DNA of 64,000 nucleotides from Hymenobacter polaris (GTDB taxonomy: Bacteria > Bacteroidota > Bacteroidia > Cytophagales > Hymenobacteraceae): assembly GCF_012927305.1 (NCBI RefSeq), contig NZ_JABBGH010000001.1, positions 1,488,001 through 1,552,000 of the forward strand. The letters run 5' to 3'. The notes beneath the pieces were generated by a model. That model worked only from the letters and a program-made list of their open reading frames with translations. It had not been told where the DNA came from and ran no database searches. The position numbers and the translations under genes were made by a program. Shown one piece after another: positions 23,458 through 31,825 of the stretch (position 1 is the first letter of the stretch; each line of letters starts with the position of its first letter).

Positions 23458-24540
23458 ATGATTAATGAGCTAGATGACCTTTTTCGCCAGCAGCTCGACG
23501 GCCACGCCACGCCGCCGCCCGCCGACCTGTGGGCGCGCCTGCAGGCCCGCACCGCCGCGGCGGCCGACGAGGCTGCCGCCGCGGCTGACCCGCTCGATGC
23601 GCAGTTTCGCGCCGGGCTGGCGGGGCACGCCACGCCGCCCCGGCGCGAGCTGTGGGAGCGCCTGGAGGACGAGCACCTGCGGCCCCGCCAGCGCCGGCGG
23701 CCAGTGGTAGCCTGGGGGCGGCTGGCTGTTGCGGCCAGCCTGCTGCTGTTTGTGCTGGCCGGGGGCGCCGGCCTGTGGTGGGGCACCCGCCAGGCGGCCC
23801 GTGGGCCCGTAGCCGCCGCTTCGCGCGGCAGCCGCCAGCCGGCCGGCCCTGGGGGGACTGCTACGGGCGAGACTGCCGCCACCAGCAGCTTAGCACTAGC
23901 TTCCGCGCCGGGCACCGAGCCAGCTGCTGCGCAGGCGGCGCTGGCGGCTACCCCAGCTACGCCGCCAGCCACCGGGCAGCGCCAGGCCCCGGCGGCCCGA
24001 CTGGCCGCTGAAACGGGGCGTCGCCAAAAAAACCGCGAAATTTTTACCGCTCAGGCAACCGGCCTGGGGGGTTCGTCATCTAGCAGTCCGGTAGCCCGCA
24101 CTGCCGCCTTGCGCCGCCCCGCCACGGCGCACCGCCCAGCAGCTGCCCTACCACCCACTACCCCGCAGCCGGACGCGGCCGCGGACCCCCAGCTGGCCCT
24201 AGGGGGGCGGAAAACCCCGAGCAGCCAGCCCACTACCCAGCCCGCAGCGTCGGTGCTGGCCGCGGCTTCGCCGCAGCTGCAGGTTATCGAAGTAGAAGTG
24301 CGGCGCGGCAACCGGCCGGCGGCTTCGCCCGAGCCGGTGGTGGCGGCCCTTGGCCCGGCGGCCAACGAAACCGCCGCCGAGCCCCGGCGACACCTGCGCC
24401 TGGGCGGGGTGCTGCGCCAGGCCGGCCACGCCCTGCGCGGCGAGCCGGTGAGCCTGGCCGAGGCTACCGGCCTGCCCGAAACCGTGACCGTGCAGGCTCA
24501 CCTCGGCGACCGGGTGCTATCGCGCACCATCCGGCTCTAA
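23458..24540 (+). CDS. Single-pass membrane protein, likely anti-sigma-like partner of the ECF factor
   Basis: 360 residues. The first 70 contain two copies of one motif: LFRQQLDGHATPPPADLWAR (about 8-28) and QFRAGLAGHATPPRRELWER (about 50-69). The single motif, with its conserved Pro-Trp pair, is common at the N-terminus of anti-sigma-like proteins after ECF genes in Bacteroidota. A transmembrane helix follows (about 87-109, AVAASLLLFVLAGGAGLWW). The rest is Ala/Pro/Gln-rich and low in complexity, probably periplasmic, with a short C-terminal conserved patch ending LGDRVLSRTIRL. It lies 84 bp after the sigma gene on the same strand. No zinc anti-sigma motif is present. Confidence 0.8.
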   Translation: MINELDDLFRQQLDGHATPPPADLWARLQARTAAAADEAAAAADPLDAQFRAGLAGHATPPRRELWERLEDEHLRPRQRRRPVVAWGRLAVAASLLLFVLAGGAGLWWGTRQAARGPVAAASRGSRQPAGPGGTATGETAATSSLALASAPGTEPAAAQAALAATPATPPATGQRQAPAARLAAETGRRQKNREIFTAQATGLGGSSSSSPVARTAALRRPATAHRPAAALPPTTPQPDAAADPQLALGGRKTPSSQPTTQPAASVLAAASPQLQVIEVEVRRGNRPAASPEPVVAALGPAANETAAEPRRHLRLGGVLRQAGHALRGEPVSLAEATGLPETVTVQAHLGDRVLSRTIRL

Positions 24541-24624
24541 GCCAGCCGGTTATTTCCCTACTATTCCTTTCCCAGTCTTTAGCTCGGGGTGCCCCCTAGG
24601 CGCCTCCCCTACCCCCTTGCACCC

Positions 24625-25761
24625 ATGAAAGCTGTTTTTTCTGCCCTCGCCCTTAGCCTGCTCGCCTTCGCCGCCCAGGCCCAAACCCGCCCCGCCCTTA
24701 CCGATACCATTGTGGTGCGCCTGCCCAACCAGGCGGTGATGACGCTGCAGGTGCGCGACGCCCAGCAGCTGCGCCAACTGCCCCAGTACCACCTCGACTC
24801 GCTGGTGGCCCGCCTGGGCACCTACATTCAGCGGGCCGATGCGGCCGCCAAAACGGCCCCCACCGACAAGGTGACCCTGGAGTTCTTTCCCAACCAGGAC
24901 CAGCCGGGCCAGGGGCTACCCGAGGAAATCAAGGTAACGACCTACAAGAACAAGCCCGGCCAGCGGCCCTATGGCCCCAGCAACAAGGTGGAAGTGCTGC
25001 TGGAAAAGAAGTTTGGCGTGGTCGTTAATACCGACCGCAAGACCAACGACACGCCCCGCGCCCCCGCCACCCGCCCCGACCGCCAGGCCAACCGCGACTC
25101 GGTGCGCGAAAAGCGCTTCGCGGAAAAGGCTTCGGGCACCGACCTGGTGTTTGACTTTGGCCTGAACGCGCTGGTAAACCGCGGCGGCCCGGCCGCCGCG
25201 CCCCGCAACAACGATATCGACCTGCGGCCCTGGGGCTCGCGCTACGTCAACATCGGCATGACCTACCACCAGCGCCTGGGCGGCAAGCACAGCCCCCTGA
25301 ACCTGCTCGTCGGCCCCGAGTTCGCCTTCAACAACTACATGCTGGAAGGCAACAACAAGTGGGTGAACCAGAACGGCTATACCTACGTGACGCCCGAAAC
25401 CAACGGCCGCCAGTACCAGAAAACCAAGCTGGCCACCTCGGCCATCAACCTGCCGCTAATGCTGCAGCTGAACTTCCGCGACCAGCACTTCCAGCGCACG
25501 TTCACCCTAGGGGCGGGCGGCTTCGTGGGCTACCGCCTGGGCAGCTGGACCAAGCTCAAGTACTTTGAGAACGGCAATACCTACAAGGACAAAGACCACG
25601 GCAGCTACAACCTGCAGGACTGGCAGTACGGCCTGCAGGGCACCATCGGCTACGGCGAGCTGACGCTCTTTGCCAAGTATAACCTGAACAAGCTGTTTCA
25701 CGACGGGCAGGGCCCGCAGGCCCAGACGCTGGCGTTCGGCGTGCGGATAACGGGCTTTTAA
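24625..25761 (+). CDS. Outer-membrane beta-barrel protein (PorT-like)
   Basis: 378 residues from the ATG at 24625; the signal peptide is VFSALALSLLAFAAQAQ. A charged, lysine-rich periplasmic region with a possible coiled coil (QVRDAQQLRQLPQYHLDSLV) runs to about residue 170. After it come amphipathic strands typical of a barrel: YVNIGMTYHQRLGG, LLVGPEFAFNNYM, INLPLMLQLNFRDQHF, FTLGAGGFVGYRLGSW and a C-terminal strand ending VRITGF. The terminal Phe fits outer-membrane barrels. It is 84 bp downstream of the sigma/anti-sigma pair on the same strand and may be co-transcribed. The substrate or partner is unknown. Confidence 0.85.
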   Translation: MKAVFSALALSLLAFAAQAQTRPALTDTIVVRLPNQAVMTLQVRDAQQLRQLPQYHLDSLVARLGTYIQRADAAAKTAPTDKVTLEFFPNQDQPGQGLPEEIKVTTYKNKPGQRPYGPSNKVEVLLEKKFGVVVNTDRKTNDTPRAPATRPDRQANRDSVREKRFAEKASGTDLVFDFGLNALVNRGGPAAAPRNNDIDLRPWGSRYVNIGMTYHQRLGGKHSPLNLLVGPEFAFNNYMLEGNNKWVNQNGYTYVTPETNGRQYQKTKLATSAINLPLMLQLNFRDQHFQRTFTLGAGGFVGYRLGSWTKLKYFENGNTYKDKDHGSYNLQDWQYGLQGTIGYGELTLFAKYNLNKLFHDGQGPQAQTLAFGVRITGF

Positions 25762-25800
25762 GAAGGCCGGCGCGGCACTAAAGCAAGAACAAACCGGACG

Positions 25801-25834
25801 ACACCGGGCTGGCGCGAGCGGGCCCGGTGTTTGG
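25801..25834 (+). terminator. Possible terminator after the barrel protein
   Basis: ACACCGGGC (25801-25809) pairs with GCCCGGTGT (25822-25830) around a 12-base loop, followed only by a short TTTG-like tail. The weak T-run lowers confidence. Confidence 0.5.
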
Positions 25835-25953
25835 CGTTGGGGCCGCGGCCGACCCTAGGGCTATAAGCTGGGCCGCCAGGGGCAAACAGGCACCTTATTT
25901 GCCGGGAGGCGGGCGTAATTTCGTGCTCACGCCTAGTTAGTGCCCCATTGCTC

Positions 25954-27285
25954 GTGAAATTTACCGCTATTGCCGCCGGCCTGCTGGGCAGCCTGGCCCT
26001 GCTGCCGGCCACCCTGCTGGCCCAAACCGCCGCCCCAGCGGCCACCGACGCCACGGCCGCCGCCCCGGCGGCTACCCCCAGCGCGCCCGCCCCGCGCCCT
26101 GCGCCGCCTACCGCTGAGGAGCAGCTGAGCCAGGCCCAGGCCACAGTGCTGCTGCTGACGCGCCGCGTGGATAGCCTGCGCCTGAGCTACCGCCAGCAGC
26201 AGCGCGCCTACAACGACCTGGGGGGCAAGTTTACGAGCTACCTGGCGGGCCAGAAACTGAGTCAGAGCACCCGCTTCTCGCTGGCCAAAAACAACGTGCG
26301 CGCCACCGCCGACCTGCTGCTGGTGTGCCACAGCCGCCTCTCGCAGCTGCGCGCCCTGGTGCAGGCCCTGCGCAACGCCAACGAGCAAGCCGCCCTCTCG
26401 TCGCCCACCGACGCCAACCCCCTGGGGATTTCGCTGGTCGACTACACCAAGTCGCTGGTGGCGAAGAAGGTGGTGGATAAAAACCAGGGCCGCCGCCTGG
26501 TCGATTTGGCTGCCCACCTCACCACCAACTCGCTGGTGAAAACCTTGCCCACGGTGGGCCCCATGCTAAACGCAGTGGGCGAGCTGCTAACCAGCGTGCG
26601 CGCCAGCAGCCTGAGCAGCGACGGGTTTTCGGCCGCCCAGGTCACGACCATCGAGCAGGGCCTGCGCCCCACGCTCGACTTCTTCACGGCCCTCGACGCG
26701 GCCCGCGCCGACAACCAGGCCTCGCTGCTGACTCTAGACAACGAACTGAGCGTGCTGCAGCACCAGCTGAGCCAGCTGTACCGGCCCTACGTGCAGTTGG
26801 CGGCCTACCAGGAGGATATCTCGGCCTACTACACGGCGCCGCCCGCCGGCCAGCCCGCCCCCAGCGCCCTCGACGTGGCCAACGTGGGCCGCATGAGCAA
26901 CTACGTGGCGGCCTCGCTGCCCGCCCGCTTCACGGCCCTCGACCAGGCCTTTGCCCGCGCCCAAAACCAGCCCGACATCCTGGACCCCGACAGCTACCTG
27001 ACGCCCGCCAACAACTCGGCCGAGGCCGTGGTGCAGCTGGCCCAGCAGCTGCAGAGCCTCACCGACCGCCTGCCCGTCATCACCAACCAGTACAGCGCCG
27101 CCATTCGGGCCGCCATTGCCCAGGGCCAGCAGGACAACCTCATTAAGCCCGAGCGCGCCACCAAGGTGATTGCCGACGAAACCCGCCGCGCCAAAGACGC
27201 CGCCGAAACCTACCAGCAGGCTAGGGCTAGCGAGCGCTTTGGCGAAACGCTGGCCGGCGTCAAGCCGCTGTTTAAGCTGTACTAG
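25954..27285 (+). CDS. Exported protein of unknown function, mostly helical
   Basis: About 443 residues from the GTG at 25954 (VKFTAIAAGLLGSLALLP), which gives a clean signal peptide; a TTG two codons earlier is the alternative. After an Ala/Pro/Thr-rich segment the protein is strongly alpha-helical with Gln/Leu/Ala-rich runs (SQAQATVLLLTRRVDSLRLS, DNELSVLQHQLSQLYRPYV, AAIAQGQQDNLIKPERATK), so coiled coils are likely. I do not recognise a family. It probably sits in the periplasm or outer membrane. It stands alone, 192 bp after the barrel gene, and its stop is followed by the palindrome AGCCCCTAGGGGCT at 27284. Confidence 0.8.
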   Translation: MKFTAIAAGLLGSLALLPATLLAQTAAPAATDATAAAPAATPSAPAPRPAPPTAEEQLSQAQATVLLLTRRVDSLRLSYRQQQRAYNDLGGKFTSYLAGQKLSQSTRFSLAKNNVRATADLLLVCHSRLSQLRALVQALRNANEQAALSSPTDANPLGISLVDYTKSLVAKKVVDKNQGRRLVDLAAHLTTNSLVKTLPTVGPMLNAVGELLTSVRASSLSSDGFSAAQVTTIEQGLRPTLDFFTALDAARADNQASLLTLDNELSVLQHQLSQLYRPYVQLAAYQEDISAYYTAPPAGQPAPSALDVANVGRMSNYVAASLPARFTALDQAFARAQNQPDILDPDSYLTPANNSAEAVVQLAQQLQSLTDRLPVITNQYSAAIRAAIAQGQQDNLIKPERATKVIADETRRAKDAAETYQQARASERFGETLAGVKPLFKLY

Positions 27286-27405
27286 CCCCTAGGGGCTCGG
27301 CGGCTGGCCCAAGTCAAAGCTAGCTCCCCGCCAACCGCTTAAACTGCGCTGGCCCCTAGGATACTAGGCAGCCGGCGGGGTACTTTCGCGGCTCTTCACT
27401 TTGCT

Positions 27406-27831
27406 ATGCCGTTTACCAGCCTGCCCCTTTACTTTGAGAATACCGCGGGCTACGTGCGCGAGCACCCCGCGGGCTACGGCGTCATTTGCTACGGCGCGGG
27501 CAAGCGGGAGGCCGGCAGCTTCGTTGAGCTGGGCACCCGGCTTGGCCAGCTGCTGGTAGCGCGCCGCTGGACCCGCTTTATCAGCGACCAGCGCCTGCTG
27601 GCCCCGTTGAGCGAAGCCGAAAAAAGCTGGGTAACCGAGTACTGGATTGGCCAGCGGGTACCGCGCCCCGCGCACTTAATTGAGGCTATTTTGCTGGCCA
27701 GCGACGTCTTCACGCGCCTCTCGCTGGCCCAGATTCTCAACCAAAGCTCCTCGGCCATCGGCTCGCTCACCATCCAGCGCTTCGAAAGCGAAGCCGCCGC
27801 CCACGCCTGGCTGCTGGGCCAGCCGCAGTAG
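27406..27831 (+). CDS. Small conserved cytoplasmic protein, function unknown
   Basis: A 141-residue protein without signal peptide or membrane segment. Visible stretches are MPFTSLPLYFENTAGYVRE, SFVELGTRLGQLLVARRWTR, WVTEYWIGQRVPRPAHLI and LAQILNQSSSAIGSLTIQRF. The alternation of strands and helices, and a C-terminal RFESEAAAHAWL, resemble the small STAS/SpoIIAA-like alpha/beta proteins common in Hymenobacter-type genomes, but I cannot assign a family with certainty. It has its own upstream TACTTTCG element about 15 bp before the ATG, a weak promoter match. Confidence 0.7.
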   Translation: MPFTSLPLYFENTAGYVREHPAGYGVICYGAGKREAGSFVELGTRLGQLLVARRWTRFISDQRLLAPLSEAEKSWVTEYWIGQRVPRPAHLIEAILLASDVFTRLSLAQILNQSSSAIGSLTIQRFESEAAAHAWLLGQPQ

Positions 27832-27966
27832 CGCCCGCCCGGCTAGCGGCCAGCGGTAGTTTGGTGCTCGGGCCGCGCCAATGGCCCTAGGGGTTTGGGC
27901 GGCGCAGCGAGCCTGGGCTGCTACGAGCAGCGCGCCCACCCAGTGCCGCCGTAGCGGGGCGGCCGC

Positions 27967-28032
27967 TAAGTTTGCCCCCCTCTTTTGCCGAAAACCGGCC
28001 CCCGGTGGCCCTAGGCCGGCCGGGTAGCTTTG
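27967..28032 (+). promoter_or_regulatory. Candidate promoter region ahead of the GH35 gene
   Basis: Two exact matches to the -7 consensus TAnnTTTG lie in the 263-bp gap upstream of the beta-galactosidase: TAAGTTTG at 27967-27974 and TAGCTTTG at 28025-28032, the latter 62 bases before the start. Neither has a well-placed TTG. Confidence 0.35.
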
Positions 28033-28094
28033 TGGGCTGACACCTACTTCCCTACCGGCCGGCTGCCTGGCAACGGCTCCTTCCTTTCCCGCTC

Positions 28095-29999
28095 ATGCGC
28101 ATGCGTAGTGTTTTCTCCGGCTCTTCCCTGGCTGCCCTCCTCCTCACCCTGGGCCTGAGCGGCGCCACCCCCCGGCCCCGGCCCACGCCCGCCCCCGCGC
28201 CGCGCCACACGTTTACCCTGGGTACCAACCAGTTTTTGCTGGACGGGCAGCCCCTGCAGCTGATTTCGGGCGAGCTGCACTACCCGCGCATTCCGCGCGA
28301 AGCCTGGCGCGCGCGCCTCAAAATGGCTAAGGCCATGGGGCTGAATACCATTGGCACCTACGTGTTTTGGAACGTGCACGAGCCTCAGCCGGGCCAGTAC
28401 GATTTTACGGGCAACAACGACGTGGCCGCGTTCGTGAAGATGGCCCAGGAAGAAGGCCTGTGGGTGGTGTTGCGCCCGAGCCCCTACGTGTGCGCCGAGT
28501 GGGAGTTTGGCGGCTACCCCTACTGGCTCCAGAACGTGCCCGGCCTGAAGGTGCGCAGCCAGGAGCCGCAGTACATTGCGGCCTACTCCCGCTACCTGCA
28601 GGCCGTGGGCAAGCAGCTGGCCCCGCTGCAAGTCAACCACGGCGGGCCCATCCTGCTGGTGCAGGTCGAGAACGAGTACGGCAGCTACGGGGCCGACAAG
28701 GCGTACCTGGCCCAAAACAAGCGGCTGTTTGAGCAGGCTGGCTTCGACGGGCTGCTGTATACCTGCGACCCCGGCCCCGACGTGGCCAAGGGCCACCTGC
28801 TCGGCCTGCTGCCCGCCGTGAACGGCGTGGACAAGCCCAGCCAGATTCGCCAGCTGGTGAACGCCAGCCACGACGGGCACGGCCCTTACTACGTGGCCGA
28901 GTGGTACCCCGCCTGGTTTGACTGGTGGGGCACCCAGCACCACACCGTGCCGGCCGCGCAGTACACGCCCGGCCTCGACTCGGTGCTGCGGGCGGGTATG
29001 AGCATCAACATGTACATGTTTCACGGCGGCACCACCCGCGGGTTTATGAACGGGGCCAACTACAAAGGTCCCGGCACCGAGTACGAGCCCCAAATCAGCT
29101 CCTACGACTACGACGCGCCCCTCGACGAGGCCGGCAACCCCACGGCCAAGTTCCGGGCCTTCCGCGAGGTCATTGCCAAGTACCGCCCGGCCGGGGCGCC
29201 CGCCCTGCCGCCTGTGCCGGCCGCCAAGCCCAGCATGGCCCTGCCCGCCGTGCAGCTCACGCGGGCCGTGCCCCTGCTCGCGCGCCTGCCCCAGCCCGTG
29301 CGCAGCCCTAGGCCCCTCACCTTCGAAAACCTCAAGCAACCCTACGGCTTCGTGCTCTACCGCACGGCTGTGGTGACGAGCCACGGCGGCGAGCAGCTGC
29401 TGAAGCTGCGCGACCTGCGCGACTACGCCGTGGTGCTGGTGAATGGCCAGCGCGTGGGCACCCTCGACCGCCGCGAGCGCCAGGACAGCCTGCTGCTGCA
29501 GCTGCCGGCCGGCCGGGTGCAGCTCGATATTCTGGTCGAGAACCTGGGCCGCATCAACTACGGCGCGTACCTGCTGCAAAACACCAAGGGCATTACCAAA
29601 AGCGTGACCCTAGGGGGCAACGAGCTGACGGGCTGGCAGATGTACGGCCTGCCCTTTGCCAGCGCGCCCGCGGTGGTGGCCAGCGCCGGCCCAGCCCCCA
29701 CGGCCACCAGCGGCCCAGTGCTGCGGGCAGCTACCTTCAGCCTCGCCCAGCCCCAGGATACCTACCTCGACATGCGCCAGTGGGGCAAGGGCGTGGTGTG
29801 GGTAAACGGCCATAACCTGGGCCGCTACTGGGCCATCGGCCCCCAGCAAACCCTGTACGTGCCGGCCGAGTGGCTGAAGCCAGGCCAGAACCAGGTGACG
29901 GTGCTGGAGCTGCTCAAGCCCCGGCAGGCCACCCTCAGCGGCCTCGACCATCCCATCCTGAGCGAGCTGCACCCCGCCGCGGCCGTGCTCAACGAGTAA
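28095..29999 (+). CDS. GH35 beta-galactosidase, exported
   Basis: 634 residues with a signal sequence (SSLAALLLTLGLSGATP). The catalytic barrel (about 35-360) has GELHYPRIPREAWRARLKMA, YVFWNVHEPQPGQYDF, VVLRPSPYVCAEWEFGG, acid/base Glu in QVENEYGSYG and nucleophile Glu in YYVAEWYPAWFDWWG. A C-terminal jelly-roll ends with VWVNGHNLGRYWAIGPQQTL. GH35 enzymes remove terminal beta-galactose from glycans. It starts a plus-strand series of secreted glycosidases and may act on galactan or arabinogalactan products with the GH30 and GH43 enzymes downstream. A second in-frame ATG two codons later (28101) is equally possible. Confidence 0.94.
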   Translation: MRMRSVFSGSSLAALLLTLGLSGATPRPRPTPAPAPRHTFTLGTNQFLLDGQPLQLISGELHYPRIPREAWRARLKMAKAMGLNTIGTYVFWNVHEPQPGQYDFTGNNDVAAFVKMAQEEGLWVVLRPSPYVCAEWEFGGYPYWLQNVPGLKVRSQEPQYIAAYSRYLQAVGKQLAPLQVNHGGPILLVQVENEYGSYGADKAYLAQNKRLFEQAGFDGLLYTCDPGPDVAKGHLLGLLPAVNGVDKPSQIRQLVNASHDGHGPYYVAEWYPAWFDWWGTQHHTVPAAQYTPGLDSVLRAGMSINMYMFHGGTTRGFMNGANYKGPGTEYEPQISSYDYDAPLDEAGNPTAKFRAFREVIAKYRPAGAPALPPVPAAKPSMALPAVQLTRAVPLLARLPQPVRSPRPLTFENLKQPYGFVLYRTAVVTSHGGEQLLKLRDLRDYAVVLVNGQRVGTLDRRERQDSLLLQLPAGRVQLDILVENLGRINYGAYLLQNTKGITKSVTLGGNELTGWQMYGLPFASAPAVVASAGPAPTATSGPVLRAATFSLAQPQDTYLDMRQWGKGVVWVNGHNLGRYWAIGPQQTLYVPAEWLKPGQNQVTVLELLKPRQATLSGLDHPILSELHPAAAVLNE

Positions 30000-30181
30000 G
30001 CCCGCGGCGCCTAGGCTACTGCGCTGGCAAGCAGCCCCGGCGCAGAGCATTAGTAGGCCGGGCGCGGCACGTAAGCCTACCAAGCGTTCTTTACAGGCCA
30101 GGCTGCGGGGCGGGGCTACGGCGCCCGCCCGTGCCCTAGGGCTACCGGCGGCGGGAGCCGGCCTTTACTACTCTCTTGCTT

Positions 30182-31732
30182 ATGTTCTTTTCCACGCAGT
30201 TGTCCCGGCTGGGGTTTGGCCTGGTAGCGCTGGGGCTGGCCGCCGGCCCCGCCCGCGGCCAGCAGGCTATTACCACGGTGCGCATCGACCCCGCCCGGCC
30301 CTACCAAACCATTGCCAACTTCGCCGCTTCCGATGCCTGGAGCTGCCAGTTTGTAGGCCAGTGGCCGGCAGCGAAGAAGGAAGCCATTGCCGACCTGCTG
30401 TTTAGCACTGCGGCGGGGCCCGGCGGTCAGCCCAGCGGCATTGGCCTGAGTATGTGGCGCTTCAACATTGGGGCGGGCAGCGCCGAGCAGGGCGCGGGCA
30501 GCGACATCAAAGACGAGTGGCGGCGGGCTGAGTCGTTTTTGCGGCCCGACGGCACGTATGACTTCACGCGGCAGGCCGGGCAGCAGTGGTTTCTGCAGGC
30601 GGCCCACAAGCGCGGGGTGCGGCAGTTTTTGGGGTTTCTGAACAGCCCCCCCGTTGGCCTGACGATAAACGGCAAAGCCCACGCCGACCAGGCCCAAACC
30701 AACCTGGCCCCCGCCAACTACGCGGCCCTGGGCACCTACTGCGCCACCGTGGTGGCGGGCGTGGCCCAGGCCACAGGCATCACCTTCAACTACCTCAGCC
30801 CCCTCAACGAGCCGCAGTGGGACTGGAACGGCGGCCAGGAGGGCACCCCCGCCCGCAACCCCGAGCTGGCCGGCGTGGCCCGGGCCGTAGCCACGGCCCT
30901 AGGGCAGCAGCACCTGCCCACGCGGGTGCTGGTAACCGAGGCGGGCAAGCTCACCTACCTGCTGGAAACCGCCGACAAGCCCGGCCGGGGCGACCAGCTA
31001 GCCGCGTTTTTTGGCGATAAGGCGGCGCCTACTTACCTGGGCGCTACCCCTGGGGTGGCGCCCATCATCGCGGGGCACAGCTACTTCACCACCTCGCCCG
31101 CCGCGGCGGCCGCGGTCGTGCGCCGGCAGCTGGCGGCGCGGGTGGCGGCGGTGCCGGGCCTCAGCTACTGGCAAAGCGAGTACTGCATTTTGGGCGGCAA
31201 CGAGGGCGAAATAAACGGCGGGCCGCGCGACCTGGGCATGGCGCCGGCCCTGTACCTGGCCCGCACCATCCACGCCGACCTGGCCGTGGGCAACGCGGCC
31301 GCCTGGCAGTGGTGGCTGGCCATCTCGCCCTACGACTACAAGGACGGCCTGGTGTACATCGACCAAAACAAGGCCGACGGCCAGTTCTACCCCAGCAAAA
31401 TGCTGTGGGCCCTGGGCAACTACAGCCGCTTTGTGCGCCCCGGCGCCGTGCGCCTGCACGCCCAGCTGGCCGACTCGGCCCGCGCGGGCCAGTTGCTGGT
31501 GTCTGCGTACCAAAGCCCCGGCGGCCGGCAGCTGGTAACCGTGGTGGTGAACGACCACGACACGCCGGCCACCGTGCAGCTGGTGCTGGCCGGCCGGCGG
31601 CGCCTGGGCCGCAGCCAGGCGTTCGTGACCTCGGCCACGGCCAACTTGCAGCCCGGCCCGGCGCTGGCGGCTGGCCAGCCGCTGGCCGTGGCGCCGCGCT
31701 CCATCACCACGCTGGTAAGCGAGCTGCGCTAG
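30182..31732 (+). CDS. GH30-family glycoside hydrolase (endo-beta-1,6-galactanase-like)
   Basis: 516 residues from the ATG at 30182; signal peptide LGFGLVALGLAAGPARGQQ. The (beta/alpha)8 domain shows RPYQTIANFAASDAWSCQFV, SMWRFNIGAGSAEQGAG, the acid/base Glu in YLSPLNEPQWDWNGGQEG and the likely nucleophile Glu in SYWQSEYCILGG. A C-terminal beta-sandwich (RFVRPGAVRLHAQLA onward) completes the GH30 fold. This N-terminal pattern is typical of members acting on beta-1,6-galactan, though that specificity is inferred. It follows the GH35 gene in the same direction by 180 bp, which supports joint action on galactans. Confidence 0.9.
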   Translation: MFFSTQLSRLGFGLVALGLAAGPARGQQAITTVRIDPARPYQTIANFAASDAWSCQFVGQWPAAKKEAIADLLFSTAAGPGGQPSGIGLSMWRFNIGAGSAEQGAGSDIKDEWRRAESFLRPDGTYDFTRQAGQQWFLQAAHKRGVRQFLGFLNSPPVGLTINGKAHADQAQTNLAPANYAALGTYCATVVAGVAQATGITFNYLSPLNEPQWDWNGGQEGTPARNPELAGVARAVATALGQQHLPTRVLVTEAGKLTYLLETADKPGRGDQLAAFFGDKAAPTYLGATPGVAPIIAGHSYFTTSPAAAAAVVRRQLAARVAAVPGLSYWQSEYCILGGNEGEINGGPRDLGMAPALYLARTIHADLAVGNAAAWQWWLAISPYDYKDGLVYIDQNKADGQFYPSKMLWALGNYSRFVRPGAVRLHAQLADSARAGQLLVSAYQSPGGRQLVTVVVNDHDTPATVQLVLAGRRRLGRSQAFVTSATANLQPGPALAAGQPLAVAPRSITTLVSELR

Positions 31733-31825
31733 CAACTAGCCAAGAACTCGCCGGTAATAACCTGTGGTAAAAAAGAACGTCAGGCTCGCCCTTATCACTT
31801 CTCAAAACAGCCTCTTCCTGCTCTT

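Noticed and set aside
28044..29579. A 511-codon open frame on the minus strand across the GH35 gene
   Set aside because: It is antisense to a gene with clear GH35 motifs and has no recognisable family. Long shadow frames are common at this GC.
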